Source: Burkholderia aenigmatica
GTDB lineage: Bacteria; Pseudomonadota; Gammaproteobacteria; Burkholderiales; Burkholderiaceae
Length of the DNA stretch: 64,000 nucleotides
Direction of reading: 5' to 3'
NCBI RefSeq assembly: GCF_902499175.1
Contig: NZ_CABVQC010000052.1
Span: forward strand, 1 to 64,000
Positions 25,744 to 34,277 of this stretch are shown piece by piece (within the stretch, counting starts at the first letter, position 1; each line of letters opens with the position of its first letter). The notes below the pieces were generated by a model. That model did not search any database. It was not told the origin of the DNA and saw only the letters and a program-made list of their open reading frames with translations. Made by a program: the position numbers and the translations under genes.

Positions 25744-27275
25744 CGTTCGCCTCCCTGCGGTTCGACCTTCGTCAGCCGATAGCCGTCGTCGCTCGGCGTG
25801 AACGCGAAGCGCACCGTCTGGCCCGGCTTCACATCCGGGAACGCGCCGGCCGACGGCTTGCCGAACGCCATCGTCATCGCGCCCCAGCCGAGCGCCGGAA
25901 CGGGACGATGCGAGAACGTGATGTCGTCGGCCGTGACCTGTTCGACCTTGCCGGTGGTTTCATAGATCGGTGCCGCAGCGTTCGGCGCCGACGCGGACGT
26001 CGCCGCCGCCGTGCTGGCGCCGCTGTCGCTTGCCAGTCGCGGCAGCACGCTTTTCAGGCTCGCCTCGGAGTCGATCAGGAACTGGCCCGATGCAACGACC
26101 GTGTCGCCTTCGCTCAGCCCGCCGAGCACTTCGGTGTCGCTGCCGACGTCGTTGCCCACCGTCACCGTCGCGGGCTGAAGCCGGCCGTCGCGGTTCTTCA
26201 CGATGACGATCGAGCGCTTGCCTGTCGCGATCACCGCTTCGGACGGCACGAGCAGGCGCGACACGGTCTGCCGCGCGGCGACCTGCACGCGCATCAGCAT
26301 GCCGGGCGTGAGCTTCAGCGCGGTGTTGTCGAGCTCCACGCGCGCCTGCAGCGTGCGGCTGCTCGTGCTGATGCCGGGCAGCACCTCGCGGATGCGGCCG
26401 GTGAAATGCCGCGTCGGGTCGCCCGCGAACGTCGCGTCGACCGGCATCCCCGGCTGCACGTTCAGCGCAAGCGCTTCCGGCACCTCGACGATGAGCCACA
26501 GCGTCGACAGTCCCGCGATCTTCGCCAGCGTCTGGCCGGGCGCGACCATCGCGCCGTCCCGCACGTTCAGCTCGCTGACGACGCCGGTTTCCGGCGCGCT
26601 CAGCACGACGTGCGTCTGCACGCGACCGGTGCGCTCGAGGCTCGCGATCATGCCGTCGGGAATCGACAGCGCCCGCATCCGTGCGCGCGCTGCATCGAGC
26701 AGGCTGCCGTCCATCCCGCCGCGCCTGAGCGCGAGGTACTCCTCCTGTGGCGCAAGCCAGTCGGGCACGAACAGCGACGCCACCGGCGCGCCCTTCGCGA
26801 TGCGCTGCATCGGTGCGCGCGCATACAGACGGTCGATGTAGCCGGTCACGCGCGACTGGACGACGTCCGCGCGCGATTCGTCGAACTGGGTGGTGCCCAC
26901 CGCATCGAATCCGGCCGCCGTCTGCTGGCGATGGACGGTCGCGAAGCGGATGCCGAGATTCTGCTGCAGGCCCGGATCGATCCGGATACCGGACGCGCCG
27001 CCGCCTTCGTCCGCATAGACGGGCTGCAACTGCATGTCCATGAATGGCGACTTGCCCGGTTTGTCGAAGTGCTGGTTCGGCACCATCGGGTCGTGCCAGT
27101 ACAGCACCTTGCGTCCGGTCTTCGGGTCGGTTTTGGCGGTCGAGGTCGACCCGGTAGTATCCGTGGCCGTCGCGGCGGTCGCCGCATGGCGCATCCCCGC
27201 GAAATAGCCCGCGCCGAGCAGCGCGGCACCAGCGAACGCCAGCAAGGCCGCTCGGGCCCGTGTTTGCTTCGTCAT
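25740..27275 (-). CDS. cusB: CusB-type membrane fusion protein with fused C-terminal CusF domain
   Basis: 511 aa. N-terminal anchor, then a heavy-metal-binding motif region (YWHDPMVPNQHFDKPGKS) and the hairpin, lipoyl and beta-barrel domains of an RND adaptor (residues about 90-400). The last 80 residues form a CusF domain with FSHRPVPALGWGAMTMAF, in which His, Trp and both Met of the Cu(I)/Ag(I) site are kept. Such a fusion is known in SilB of Cupriavidus. Start ATG at 27275; the open frame upstream belongs to the shadow of cusC. Confidence 0.93.
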   Translation of the reverse strand: MTKQTRARAALLAFAGAALLGAGYFAGMRHAATAATATDTTGSTSTAKTDPKTGRKVLYWHDPMVPNQHFDKPGKSPFMDMQLQPVYADEGGGASGIRIDPGLQQNLGIRFATVHRQQTAAGFDAVGTTQFDESRADVVQSRVTGYIDRLYARAPMQRIAKGAPVASLFVPDWLAPQEEYLALRRGGMDGSLLDAARARMRALSIPDGMIASLERTGRVQTHVVLSAPETGVVSELNVRDGAMVAPGQTLAKIAGLSTLWLIVEVPEALALNVQPGMPVDATFAGDPTRHFTGRIREVLPGISTSSRTLQARVELDNTALKLTPGMLMRVQVAARQTVSRLLVPSEAVIATGKRSIVIVKNRDGRLQPATVTVGNDVGSDTEVLGGLSEGDTVVASGQFLIDSEASLKSVLPRLASDSGASTAAATSASAPNAAAPIYETTGKVEQVTADDITFSHRPVPALGWGAMTMAFGKPSAGAFPDVKPGQTVRFAFTPSDDGYRLTKVEPQGGER

Positions 27276-27286
27276 GTCGTTCTCCT

Positions 27287-28579
27287 TTATTGCGAGGCGG
27301 CCAGCGTCGACGGCACGACCTGGTATTCGAGCTGTGCCCAGGTCTGCGCAACCTCGCGCCGGAGATCGAGCACCTGCAGTTGCGCATCCAGTTGCGCGCG
27401 GCGCGCGGCGAACGTCTCCGCGAGCGAGCCGGTGCCGGCGCGATACGCGGCATTCGCCAGCTGCACGCGCTGGTCGGCCGCGGGCAGCAACGCAGCGCCG
27501 AGATTCGCGATGCGTGCACGACCGCTCGCGAGCGTCGCGGACTGCGTGCGGATATCCGCCTGTACCTGGCGCAGCGTGTCCTCGTACATCAGGCGCGCCT
27601 TCGTCGCGAGCGCGGCCTTTTCGGCGACATCGCGGTTCTGGCGGTTCCCGCGATTGAGCGGCAGCGGGATCGTGACGCCGACGGACACCATGTTCGAATA
27701 CGCGCCGCCCCGCTGCTGGTACGCCACTTCCCATGTCCAGTTCGGGCTGCGTTCGCTGTTCGCGACGGCGGTATCGGCTTCGGCGACGGCGATATCGTCG
27801 GCGGCCGTGATCAGCGCCGGCTGCGACAGGCGCAGCGTGTCCGGCGGCAACGACGACACGAAGGATTCCGGCGCGGGCGGCGTGCCCGTGACGTCCGACG
27901 CCGGCACGGCGGTCCAGCGCGACAACGCGATGAGCGCGGTCTGGTAGACCTGCTGCGCCTTCAGCCACTGATCCTGCGTCTGCGCGAGCATGGCCCGCGC
28001 CTGGACGACATCGGCCGCACTCGCCTTCGCGCCGCGATACGACGCCTTCGTCGCTTCGAGTTCGTGGTTCATGTGATCGAGCAGCGCCTGCTGCAGCGCG
28101 AGCGCCTGCTTCGCGTAGACGGCGTTCAGCCACGCCGTCGCGGTTTGCTGGCGTACGGTCGCGAGTTGCGCGAGATAACCGGCGCGCTCGCGCCCGACCT
28201 GCTCGCCGGCGAGCGCCGTGCGCAGGCGCCGCTTGTCGCCGGACACCCACTCCTGCTCGATGCCGATGCGACGCATCGTCATGAAGTCCTGGCCGATCGT
28301 GAAGCGCTGGCCGCCATTGACCGGCAGGTTGTCGATGCCGGCCTTGAGCATCGGGTCGGGCAACTGCCCGGCCTTCACGGCCGCCTCCGAGCTGGCGCGC
28401 ACCGATGCCTGGGCGGCCTGCATCGACGCGGAATGATCGGTGGCGGCCTGCAGCGCGGCGTCCAGCGTGAAAGGCGGTTGCTGCGCGTGAACCGCGCCCG
28501 CGACCAGCAGCGCCGCCCAAAGCATGGGCGCGCGCCGACGCGCACGCCGCGCAGGCGGCGTGCCGAAATGGAATGACAT
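27287..28579 (-). CDS. cusC: CusC-type outer-membrane efflux channel
   Basis: 430 aa TolC-family protein with a Sec signal (ending AVHAQ, no lipobox) and two outer-membrane-efflux repeats; coiled-coil helices lie about 45-220 and 250-420. It is the first gene of cusC-cusB-cusA-cusF-like on the minus strand, with 11 bp to cusB. Together they form a periplasm-spanning Cu/Ag exporter. Confidence 0.9.
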   Translation of the reverse strand: MSFHFGTPPARRARRRAPMLWAALLVAGAVHAQQPPFTLDAALQAATDHSASMQAAQASVRASSEAAVKAGQLPDPMLKAGIDNLPVNGGQRFTIGQDFMTMRRIGIEQEWVSGDKRRLRTALAGEQVGRERAGYLAQLATVRQQTATAWLNAVYAKQALALQQALLDHMNHELEATKASYRGAKASAADVVQARAMLAQTQDQWLKAQQVYQTALIALSRWTAVPASDVTGTPPAPESFVSSLPPDTLRLSQPALITAADDIAVAEADTAVANSERSPNWTWEVAYQQRGGAYSNMVSVGVTIPLPLNRGNRQNRDVAEKAALATKARLMYEDTLRQVQADIRTQSATLASGRARIANLGAALLPAADQRVQLANAAYRAGTGSLAETFAARRAQLDAQLQVLDLRREVAQTWAQLEYQVVPSTLAASQ

Positions 28580-28596
28580 GGTTTAACCCCAACGGC

Positions 28597-28632
28597 GGAA
28601 CCCCATAGGGATTCCACGTCCTGATACAGGAC
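28597..28632. promoter_or_regulatory. tandem dyads at the cus promoter
   Basis: Two symmetric elements lie 18-53 bp upstream of cusC. GGAACCCC-ATA-GGGATTCC (28597-28615) matches at 7 of 8 arm positions. GTCCTG-ATA-CAGGAC (28618-28632) is a perfect 6-bp dyad. Both have the same 3-bp ATA spacer. They sit where the promoter core and a metal regulator would bind; the regulator is not identified. Confidence 0.55.
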
Positions 28633-28671
28633 GAACCTCACCGCGAATGCGGCGAACCTATCGGATCGGGA

Positions 28672-29049
28672 TCAACTGATGCGTGGCGGGCGCCACAACC
28701 CGTTCGGGTCGCGGACCGGGAGGATCTGCGCGTAGTGGAAGGCGACAGTGCTGGCGAATGCAGCGGGGCGACTGACTTCGGCACGAGCGGCCGGATGATA
28801 GAGACTGCCGAACTGGCATTGCGCCGTCAGCTTGCAGGACATGCCCTTCGCTTTCGCGTGGACCTTGCCGGCAGGCGACGACTTCATCGAATCGCAACCC
28901 GGCATGTCGGCGGTCATGCCGGTACCCATGTCCATCGACATGCCCTGCTGCATCATCGGACATTCCCCGGCCAGGCCGCTGGCTGCCAGCCCGCTGATGG
29001 GCAGCACCGCGCAGAGCAGCAACAGGATGATGGTCCGGAGGAATTTCAT
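28672..29049 (-). CDS. Met/Cys-rich small exported protein near cus
   Basis: 125 aa. Signal peptide (KFLRTIILLLLCAVLPISGLAA), then ECPMMQQGMSMDMGTGM, GCDSMKSS and MSCKLTAQC, giving many Met and Cys residues suited to Cu(I) binding, and a C-terminal part without helices I recognise. It lies about 90 bp upstream of cusC in the same direction. Its layout recalls the 134-aa protein beside the other copper operon (13650). Function unproven; metal binding is inferred. Confidence 0.72.
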   Translation of the reverse strand: MKFLRTIILLLLCAVLPISGLAASGLAGECPMMQQGMSMDMGTGMTADMPGCDSMKSSPAGKVHAKAKGMSCKLTAQCQFGSLYHPAARAEVSRPAAFASTVAFHYAQILPVRDPNGLWRPPRIS

Positions 29050-29136
29050 GGCGGCGATTATAGCGCGGGGCCTTGATGTGTGGCGGTGCGTCGATACGGC
29101 GCTACGACGCGCCGTATCCGCGACCGCCGCCGCACG

Positions 29137-29769
29137 CTACCGCGCCAGAGCTTCAGCCTCCAGCACGGCCCGCACCGCCGGACGCGCCCGCACCCGCTCG
29201 TACCACGCATGCAGATGCGCATACCGGGTCAGGTCGATATCCGCGTGGTACACCGAGCGCATCCAGTCGGCCTTGCCCCAGCCCGTCAGCGCGAACAGGT
29301 ACGCATCGGCAACCGTGAACGTGTCGCCCATCAGGAACGTATGGCCGTCGAGCTGACGGTCGATCCATGCAAAGCGGCTGTCGAGCTTCGTTCTCGCCGG
29401 GTCGACGTACTTCCCCGCCTGCACCGCGTACAGCAGCGGAATGAAACCCTTGTGGATTTCCGCCGTGAGAAAGTTCAGCCACTCCATCAGCCGATAGCGG
29501 CCGAGCGTGCCGTAGGCGGGCGCGAGTTCGGCTTGCGGACACCGATCCGCGAGATACTGCGCGATCACCGGCCCTTCGCGCAGCAGCGTGCCGTCGTCGA
29601 GTTCGAGCAGCGGCACGTAGCCGAGTTCGGTCACATCGTAGTAATTGCGCCCGTCTTCAATGACATGCTTGCGCGCGTCGACCTTGATGACCTCCGCGTC
29701 GATGCCGCCTTCGCGCAGCACGATGCAGATGGCCTGGGAACAGCTTCCGGGAGCGTGATAGAGCTTCAT
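29137..29769 (-). CDS. gst: glutathione S-transferase
   Basis: 210 aa. The N-terminal thioredoxin-like domain starts MKLYHAPGSCSQA, with the SCS motif of beta-class bacterial GSTs, and has the glutathione-binding VPLLELDDG and EGPVIAQYL. The C-terminal helical domain has FTVADAYLFALTGW. Cytoplasmic detoxification enzyme or thiol reductase. Start ATG at 29769. It is divergent from an HxlR regulator, a frequent pairing for electrophile or oxidant response. Confidence 0.92.
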   Translation of the reverse strand: MKLYHAPGSCSQAICIVLREGGIDAEVIKVDARKHVIEDGRNYYDVTELGYVPLLELDDGTLLREGPVIAQYLADRCPQAELAPAYGTLGRYRLMEWLNFLTAEIHKGFIPLLYAVQAGKYVDPARTKLDSRFAWIDRQLDGHTFLMGDTFTVADAYLFALTGWGKADWMRSVYHADIDLTRYAHLHAWYERVRARPAVRAVLEAEALAR

Positions 29770-29905
29770 GCGTGTCCTTCGTGGATTGTCCATGTATCGA
29801 TTCGCCGCGACGCGGGCGCTAATATCTCGCATCGACGCAAGGCTGAGAAGACGGCAGTCGTTTGTGCCGTAGTCACAAAAAATTTACCGACCAGGATTGA
29901 GCACG

Positions 29906-30298
29906 ATGAAAACGAGCGCGACCGGATGTTCCGTCGAAGAAGCGATGCGCCTGCTCGGCGGCCGCTGGCGGCTGCTGCTGGTGTCGTATCTGCTCGACGG
30001 GCCGCGGCGCTTCAGCGACCTGCGGCGCGACATGCCCGGCATCTCGCAACGGATGCTGACGCTCGACCTGCGCGCGCTCGAAGACGCCGGGCTCGTATTG
30101 CGAACCGTCTACCCGGAAGTGCCGGTACGGGTCGAGTACGACCTGACCGCCGACGGCGACCGGCTGCGGCCCGTCGTCGAAGTGATGCGCGAATTCGGGC
30201 TGTGGCTGAAGGCGCGCGATGCCGATGCGGCGTGCGCTACCGGCGTAACGCCCGGCGCGGCAGCCGCGATCGACACGGCCCTCCATTCAACCCGATAA
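29906..30298 (+). CDS. HxlR-family transcriptional regulator
   Basis: 130 aa from the ATG at 29906, which has AGGA about 9 bases upstream; a TTG at 29897 is possible. Winged helix with LLGGRWRLLLVSYLLDGPRRFSDLRRDMPGIS and MLTLDLRALEDAGLV, typical HxlR features. The Cys near residue 8 (TGCSVEEAM) is the usual redox or aldehyde-sensing position in this family. Divergent from gst, its likely target. Confidence 0.9.
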   Translation: MKTSATGCSVEEAMRLLGGRWRLLLVSYLLDGPRRFSDLRRDMPGISQRMLTLDLRALEDAGLVLRTVYPEVPVRVEYDLTADGDRLRPVVEVMREFGLWLKARDADAACATGVTPGAAAAIDTALHSTR

Positions 30299-30329
30299 CC
30301 CCTACTCCCTTATGCAGGAACCCGCCTTC

Positions 30330-30698
30330 ATGGAACTTCACGCCACTATCGGCGCGGCGACGTCCGATCTCGACGACGACGAAAGCTTCGCCAACATCTA
30401 CTGTCACGACGCCGAGCAGGACTATTGCTTCGCGCTGTCGCGCTTCCCGGACGACGCGCTGATCGAAGTGATGGTGCGCGACCAGATCAACGTGCGCGTC
30501 AAGGATCTGTCGGTGCGCCTGACGGACGACACGATCGACGTCGAGATCGAACCCGCCCTCGCCGCGCGGCTCGACGGCCAGACGCGCTACGTGATCCATC
30601 TCGCGCCCGGTCAATACGATCCGGTCGCGCTGCGCGCCGCGCTGAAGGAGATCTTCGTCGGCAAGAACGGCTTTCAGGACGACAGCACGCGCGGCTAA
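30330..30698 (+). CDS. conserved-looking acidic protein of unknown function
   Basis: 122 aa from the ATG at 30330 (AGGA 10 bases upstream); an ATG at 30312 is also possible. It is strongly acidic in the first 40 residues (SDLDDDESFANIYCHDAEQD) and predicted mostly beta-strand. I recognise no family. It follows the HxlR gene by 32 bp and converges on the PEBP gene with a 4-bp overlap of stop codons. Confidence 0.7.
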   Translation: MELHATIGAATSDLDDDESFANIYCHDAEQDYCFALSRFPDDALIEVMVRDQINVRVKDLSVRLTDDTIDVEIEPALAARLDGQTRYVIHLAPGQYDPVALRAALKEIFVGKNGFQDDSTRG

Positions 30699-31243
30699 CG
30701 GCTCAATCGTACGGTCATCGTCGCCTGCGCGATGGCCTGGTAGTGCGCGGTGAAGCCGACGACCGCCGGCGTCGCGTCACGCTCGACCGGCAGCTTCGCC
30801 ACCTTGAGCGCGGTCAGCGTGATGACGTAGCGATGTGTCTCGCCTTGCGGCGGGCACGGGCCGAGATAGCCGGCGTGGCCGGTGTCGTTCTTCATCGGGA
30901 CGGCACCCGCCGGCAGCCTGCCAACGTCATTACCCGAGCCAGGCGCGATGCCACGCGCGGACGCCGGTATATCGGCGACGACCCAGTGCCAGAAACCCGA
31001 GCCCGTCGGTGCATCGGCATCGAACATCGTCAGCAGGTAGCTTTGCGTACCCGCCGGCGCATCCGTCCATCTTATGGATGGCGAAACATTCTCGCCGTGG
31101 CAGCCGAAGGTGCCCGATACCTGCGCGTGATCGAACGCGCCGCCAGCCAGCTCCGCGCTTTCGATCGAAAAATCGCCGGCCCGCGCCGTCCCGACGGCGA
31201 TCATGGCGGCACACAGGGCCAAACCGGGCTTGAGTGTCTTCAT
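30695..31243 (-). CDS. periplasmic YbhB/YbcL (PEBP) family protein
   Basis: 182 aa. Signal peptide ending GTARA, then the PEBP fold with the ligand-pocket pieces MFDADAPTGSGFWHWVV and GPCPPQGETHRYVITL. The family binds phosphate-like or small anionic ligands; the role in bacteria is unclear. Start ATG at 31243; fifteen upstream codons would spoil the signal peptide. Confidence 0.9.
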   Translation of the reverse strand: MKTLKPGLALCAAMIAVGTARAGDFSIESAELAGGAFDHAQVSGTFGCHGENVSPSIRWTDAPAGTQSYLLTMFDADAPTGSGFWHWVVADIPASARGIAPGSGNDVGRLPAGAVPMKNDTGHAGYLGPCPPQGETHRYVITLTALKVAKLPVERDATPAVVGFTAHYQAIAQATMTVRLSR

Positions 31244-31494
31244 CGTCAATCTCACGAGCGAGCAGGAATGGAACGGCCATTCTTGCAATCGCGCCGATCC
31301 CGAACAAGGCGAGCAAAGGTACCGGTATCGCGACTACCCGGCAGCGGCCGGTCAGGCGAAGCGATACCGGACGACCCGCGCGACCGGTTCGACATCGATT
31401 CCGGCCCGTCGTCGGTGCTGCTGACCTGCGACGCACACGGCAAGCGCGTCTCGCGCCACGATCGCCGCCCTTTCCCACATATTGAGCGCCGTTC

Positions 31495-31554
31495 GTCCCA
31501 TTAATAGGGATACCTGTCCAAATGTTGACGCACTGCGCGCCACGGCTCTAACGT
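31495..31554 (+). promoter_or_regulatory. promoter of MFS transporter with short variant of the amine-regulon box
   Basis: The 383-bp gap 31244-31626 holds no gene. GTCCC-ATTAATA-GGGATACC (31495-31514) resembles the 27-bp boxes upstream of the amidohydrolase, PotF and cupin genes (TGTCCCCC-N8-GGGCATACCGG), but its spacing is about 4 bp shorter. Ten bases downstream is a sigma70-like promoter: TTGACG (31525-31530), 18 bp, TAACGT (31549-31554). Confidence 0.55.
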
Positions 31555-31626
31555 TCGCCCCAACGCCATTCGATTCGGCCGCCCCGCTCGCGGGCGACGG
31601 CCGGGCATAGAACACAGGAGACAACC

Positions 31627-33012
31627 GTGGCCCATTCCGCGTCACGCACGCACGCCAACCCGCCGGAACAGCGGCCCGCACACGCCGGCATCGCATCCGA
31701 TTCCGCCGCCCGCGCGGCCGCGACGCAGGCTGCGCCACCGAGCCGCAAGCGGCTGCTGATCCTCGCGTTGCTATTCGTCACCGTCGTGATCAACTATCTC
31801 GACCGCAGCAACCTGTCGATCGCCGCGCCCGCGCTGTTCAAGGAGCTGAACATCGATCCGGTGCGCGCGGGCCTCGTGTTCTCCGCGTTCGGCTGGACCT
31901 ACGCGCTGATGCAGATCCCGGGCGGCTGGCTCGTCGACAAGGTGTCGCCGCGCGTGCTGTACGCGGGTGCGCTCGCACTGTGGTCGGCCGCGACGCTGCT
32001 GCTCGGCTTCGCGGGCTCGTTCGTCGGGCTGATCGTGCTGCGCCTCGCGGTGGGCGCGCTCGAGGCGCCGGCCTACCCGATCAACAACCGCGTGGTGACG
32101 ACGTGGTTCCCGACCCGCGAACGTGCGAGCGCGATCGGCGGCTACACGTCGGGCCAGTTCGTCGGCCTCGCATTCCTCACGCCGGTGCTCGCATGGTTGC
32201 AGGTGCATCTCGGCTGGCACATGGTGTTCGTCGCGACCGGCCTCGCCGGCATCGCATGGGCCGCGATCTGGTACGCGGTGTACCGCGAGCCGCGCGCGTT
32301 TCGCGGCGTCAACGCGGCCGAGATCGCGCTGATCCGCGACGGCGGCGGGCTCGTCGATCTCGAAGACCGCGTCGCGGCACGCAGCGAACGCGCACCGTCG
32401 ACGTGGCGCGACCTCGGCGTCGTGCTCGGCCGGCGCAAGCTGTGGGGCATCTATCTCGGCCAGTTCGCGCTGAACTCGACGCTGTGGTTCTTCCTCACGT
32501 GGTTCCCGACCTACCTCGTGAAGTATCGCGGGATGGACTTCATCAAGTCGGGCTTCCTCGCGTCGCTGCCGTTCCTCGCCGCGTTCGTCGGCGTGCTGTG
32601 CTCGGGCGTGCTGTCGGACTGGCTGATGCGCCGCGGCGCATCGCAGGGCTTCGCGCGCAAGCTGCCGATCATCTCGGGGCTGCTGATCTCGACCTGCATC
32701 ATCGGCGCGAACTACGTCACGTCGACGGGCTGGGTGATCGCGTTCATGACGATCGCGTTCTTCGGCAACGGCTTCGCGTCGATCACGTGGTCGCTCGTGT
32801 CGGGGCTCGCGCCCGCGCGGCTGCTCGGCCTGACGGGCGGCGTGTTCAACCTGATCGGCAACCTGTCCGCGATCGCAACGCCGATCGTGATCGGGCTGCT
32901 GGTGGACGGCGCGGACTTCTCGCGCGCGATCACCTACATCGCCGCCATGGCGCTCGCGGGCAGCCTGTCGTACGGGCTGCTGGTCGGCAAGGTCGAGCGC
33001 ATCGACGCATAA
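31627..33012 (+). CDS. MFS transporter, anion:cation symporter type
   Basis: 461 aa with a GTG start at 31627 preceded by AGGAG. Twelve membrane helices follow a 40-residue hydrophilic N-terminus. The ACS-subfamily start NYLDRSNLSIAAPAL and GWTYALMQIPGGWLVDK motif are present. Members import organic anions such as sugar acids or aromatic acids. Its position beside the C45 hydrolase and the shared promoter element suggest uptake of the substrate of this catabolic region. Confidence 0.9.
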   Translation: MAHSASRTHANPPEQRPAHAGIASDSAARAAATQAAPPSRKRLLILALLFVTVVINYLDRSNLSIAAPALFKELNIDPVRAGLVFSAFGWTYALMQIPGGWLVDKVSPRVLYAGALALWSAATLLLGFAGSFVGLIVLRLAVGALEAPAYPINNRVVTTWFPTRERASAIGGYTSGQFVGLAFLTPVLAWLQVHLGWHMVFVATGLAGIAWAAIWYAVYREPRAFRGVNAAEIALIRDGGGLVDLEDRVAARSERAPSTWRDLGVVLGRRKLWGIYLGQFALNSTLWFFLTWFPTYLVKYRGMDFIKSGFLASLPFLAAFVGVLCSGVLSDWLMRRGASQGFARKLPIISGLLISTCIIGANYVTSTGWVIAFMTIAFFGNGFASITWSLVSGLAPARLLGLTGGVFNLIGNLSAIATPIVIGLLVDGADFSRAITYIAAMALAGSLSYGLLVGKVERIDA

Positions 33013-33081
33013 GCGTCGGCAACGCACGGGCGGCCCGCGCACGCCGCCCTGCTTTACCGCTACCGCTGAACGCGCGTCGCG

Positions 33082-34158
33082 TCAGAACCGCTGAGACCCG
33101 CCGCGCGCCAGATCGTGCGGATTGCCTGCCACGTAGTCGAGCACGCACGCATCGGTATCGATGCCGACGGTCAGCAGCGTTTCCCAGCGCTCGGTGTCGG
33201 GCATCGACAGGTCCGGATGGAAACACACGACGGCCTGGTCGCCGGCCACGCCGCACATCGCCGCCGCGCGTTCGCGCACATCGGCACTCGTCATCCCGTT
33301 CACGACGTCGTTCAGGTGCGAGAAACGCTCGCGCGTGGTCGAGCTGTCCGGCATGCACTCGCCGCCGCTCAGCGCTTGGTCGAGGAAGTGATTCGTATGC
33401 AGCAGCCATCCGTCCGGACGCGGCACGACGATACCCACGCCCGACGGGCTCAGCTCGATGCTCGCCGCGCGCGGGTTCGCGTCATGCCGCGTGAATACGG
33501 TCAGCACCGTCGACGCGCTCACGCGTGCGGTGCGGGCCAGTTCGATCGCTTCCTGAACCGTCGTCGCTTCTTCGAGAATCCGCCGTGCGATCGCATGCAC
33601 GGGCACGCCCGCGCTGCCGTTGTCGCTCGTATGGTGCAGGATGTTGAAGTGCAGCCCGAGCCCCGCGCTGTTCACGCCGAGCTTCGCCAGCATCCCGAAT
33701 TCGGAGAACAACTTGACGGTGCGGCCGTGCCGCGTCTCCAGCTTCAGCAGCAGCCCCTGCGGCGCGAGGCTGTCGTGCCAGTCCCACGTCTGCAGCGTGC
33801 GCGGCGCCTGCGGGCCGGCCGGCGCGTAGACGGTCGTCGAACATTCGCCTTCCGTCGATGCCGGCGCGATCGCGAGAATCTCGGTGCGCGCGTTCAGGCA
33901 CGCGAGCTGCCAGCGCGGCAGGTCGACGGCATGTGCGATCGCGTCGATTTCGCCGACCAGGTCAGGCGCCCACGCCTCGAGCGACGCGACGCTCGCCTCG
34001 CCGATCTCCCGAGCCCGCTGCGGATCGATGCCGAGCTTCGGGAAGAACGCGAGATAAAGCGCGACGGTCTGCCGGATCTCCGGCGCGAAACGCTCGCCGA
34101 TCTGGCGGCCGCGCTCGCGCGAATCGCGGGTGTCGGTCACGAAGGTGTGCAGTTTCAC
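33082..34158 (-). CDS. C45-family autoproteolytic acyltransferase/hydrolase
   Basis: 358 aa. Residues about 95-115 contain NARTEIL...GECSTTV; the Gly-Cys bond in GECS is the autocleavage site of penicillin acyltransferase-like Ntn hydrolases, which expose Cys as nucleophile. LHTNHFL and the Asn/Asp positions of the pocket follow. The family hydrolyses amides or transfers acyl groups. No signal peptide. Last gene of PotF-like/porin/C45 (gaps 97 and 119 bp), so an amide substrate entering through these proteins is inferred. Confidence 0.88.
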   Translation of the reverse strand: MKLHTFVTDTRDSRERGRQIGERFAPEIRQTVALYLAFFPKLGIDPQRAREIGEASVASLEAWAPDLVGEIDAIAHAVDLPRWQLACLNARTEILAIAPASTEGECSTTVYAPAGPQAPRTLQTWDWHDSLAPQGLLLKLETRHGRTVKLFSEFGMLAKLGVNSAGLGLHFNILHHTSDNGSAGVPVHAIARRILEEATTVQEAIELARTARVSASTVLTVFTRHDANPRAASIELSPSGVGIVVPRPDGWLLHTNHFLDQALSGGECMPDSSTTRERFSHLNDVVNGMTSADVRERAAAMCGVAGDQAVVCFHPDLSMPDTERWETLLTVGIDTDACVLDYVAGNPHDLARGGSQRF

Positions 34159-34277
34159 GATGGTTTCTCCTGGGTTGAATGCGGACCGAGGGATGCCCGG
34201 CCCAGAATGTCACGCGTCGCGAGCGACGACAATGAAAAAAGCGGGGCCGTGCCGCGCGACGCGGCGCGGCCCCGTGC

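Noticed and set aside
22570..25782. 1070-codon plus-strand open frame opposite cusA
   Set aside because: The translation is Arg/His/Asp-rich with no domains. It is the usual antisense shadow of a GC-rich gene, and cusA on the other strand is unmistakable.
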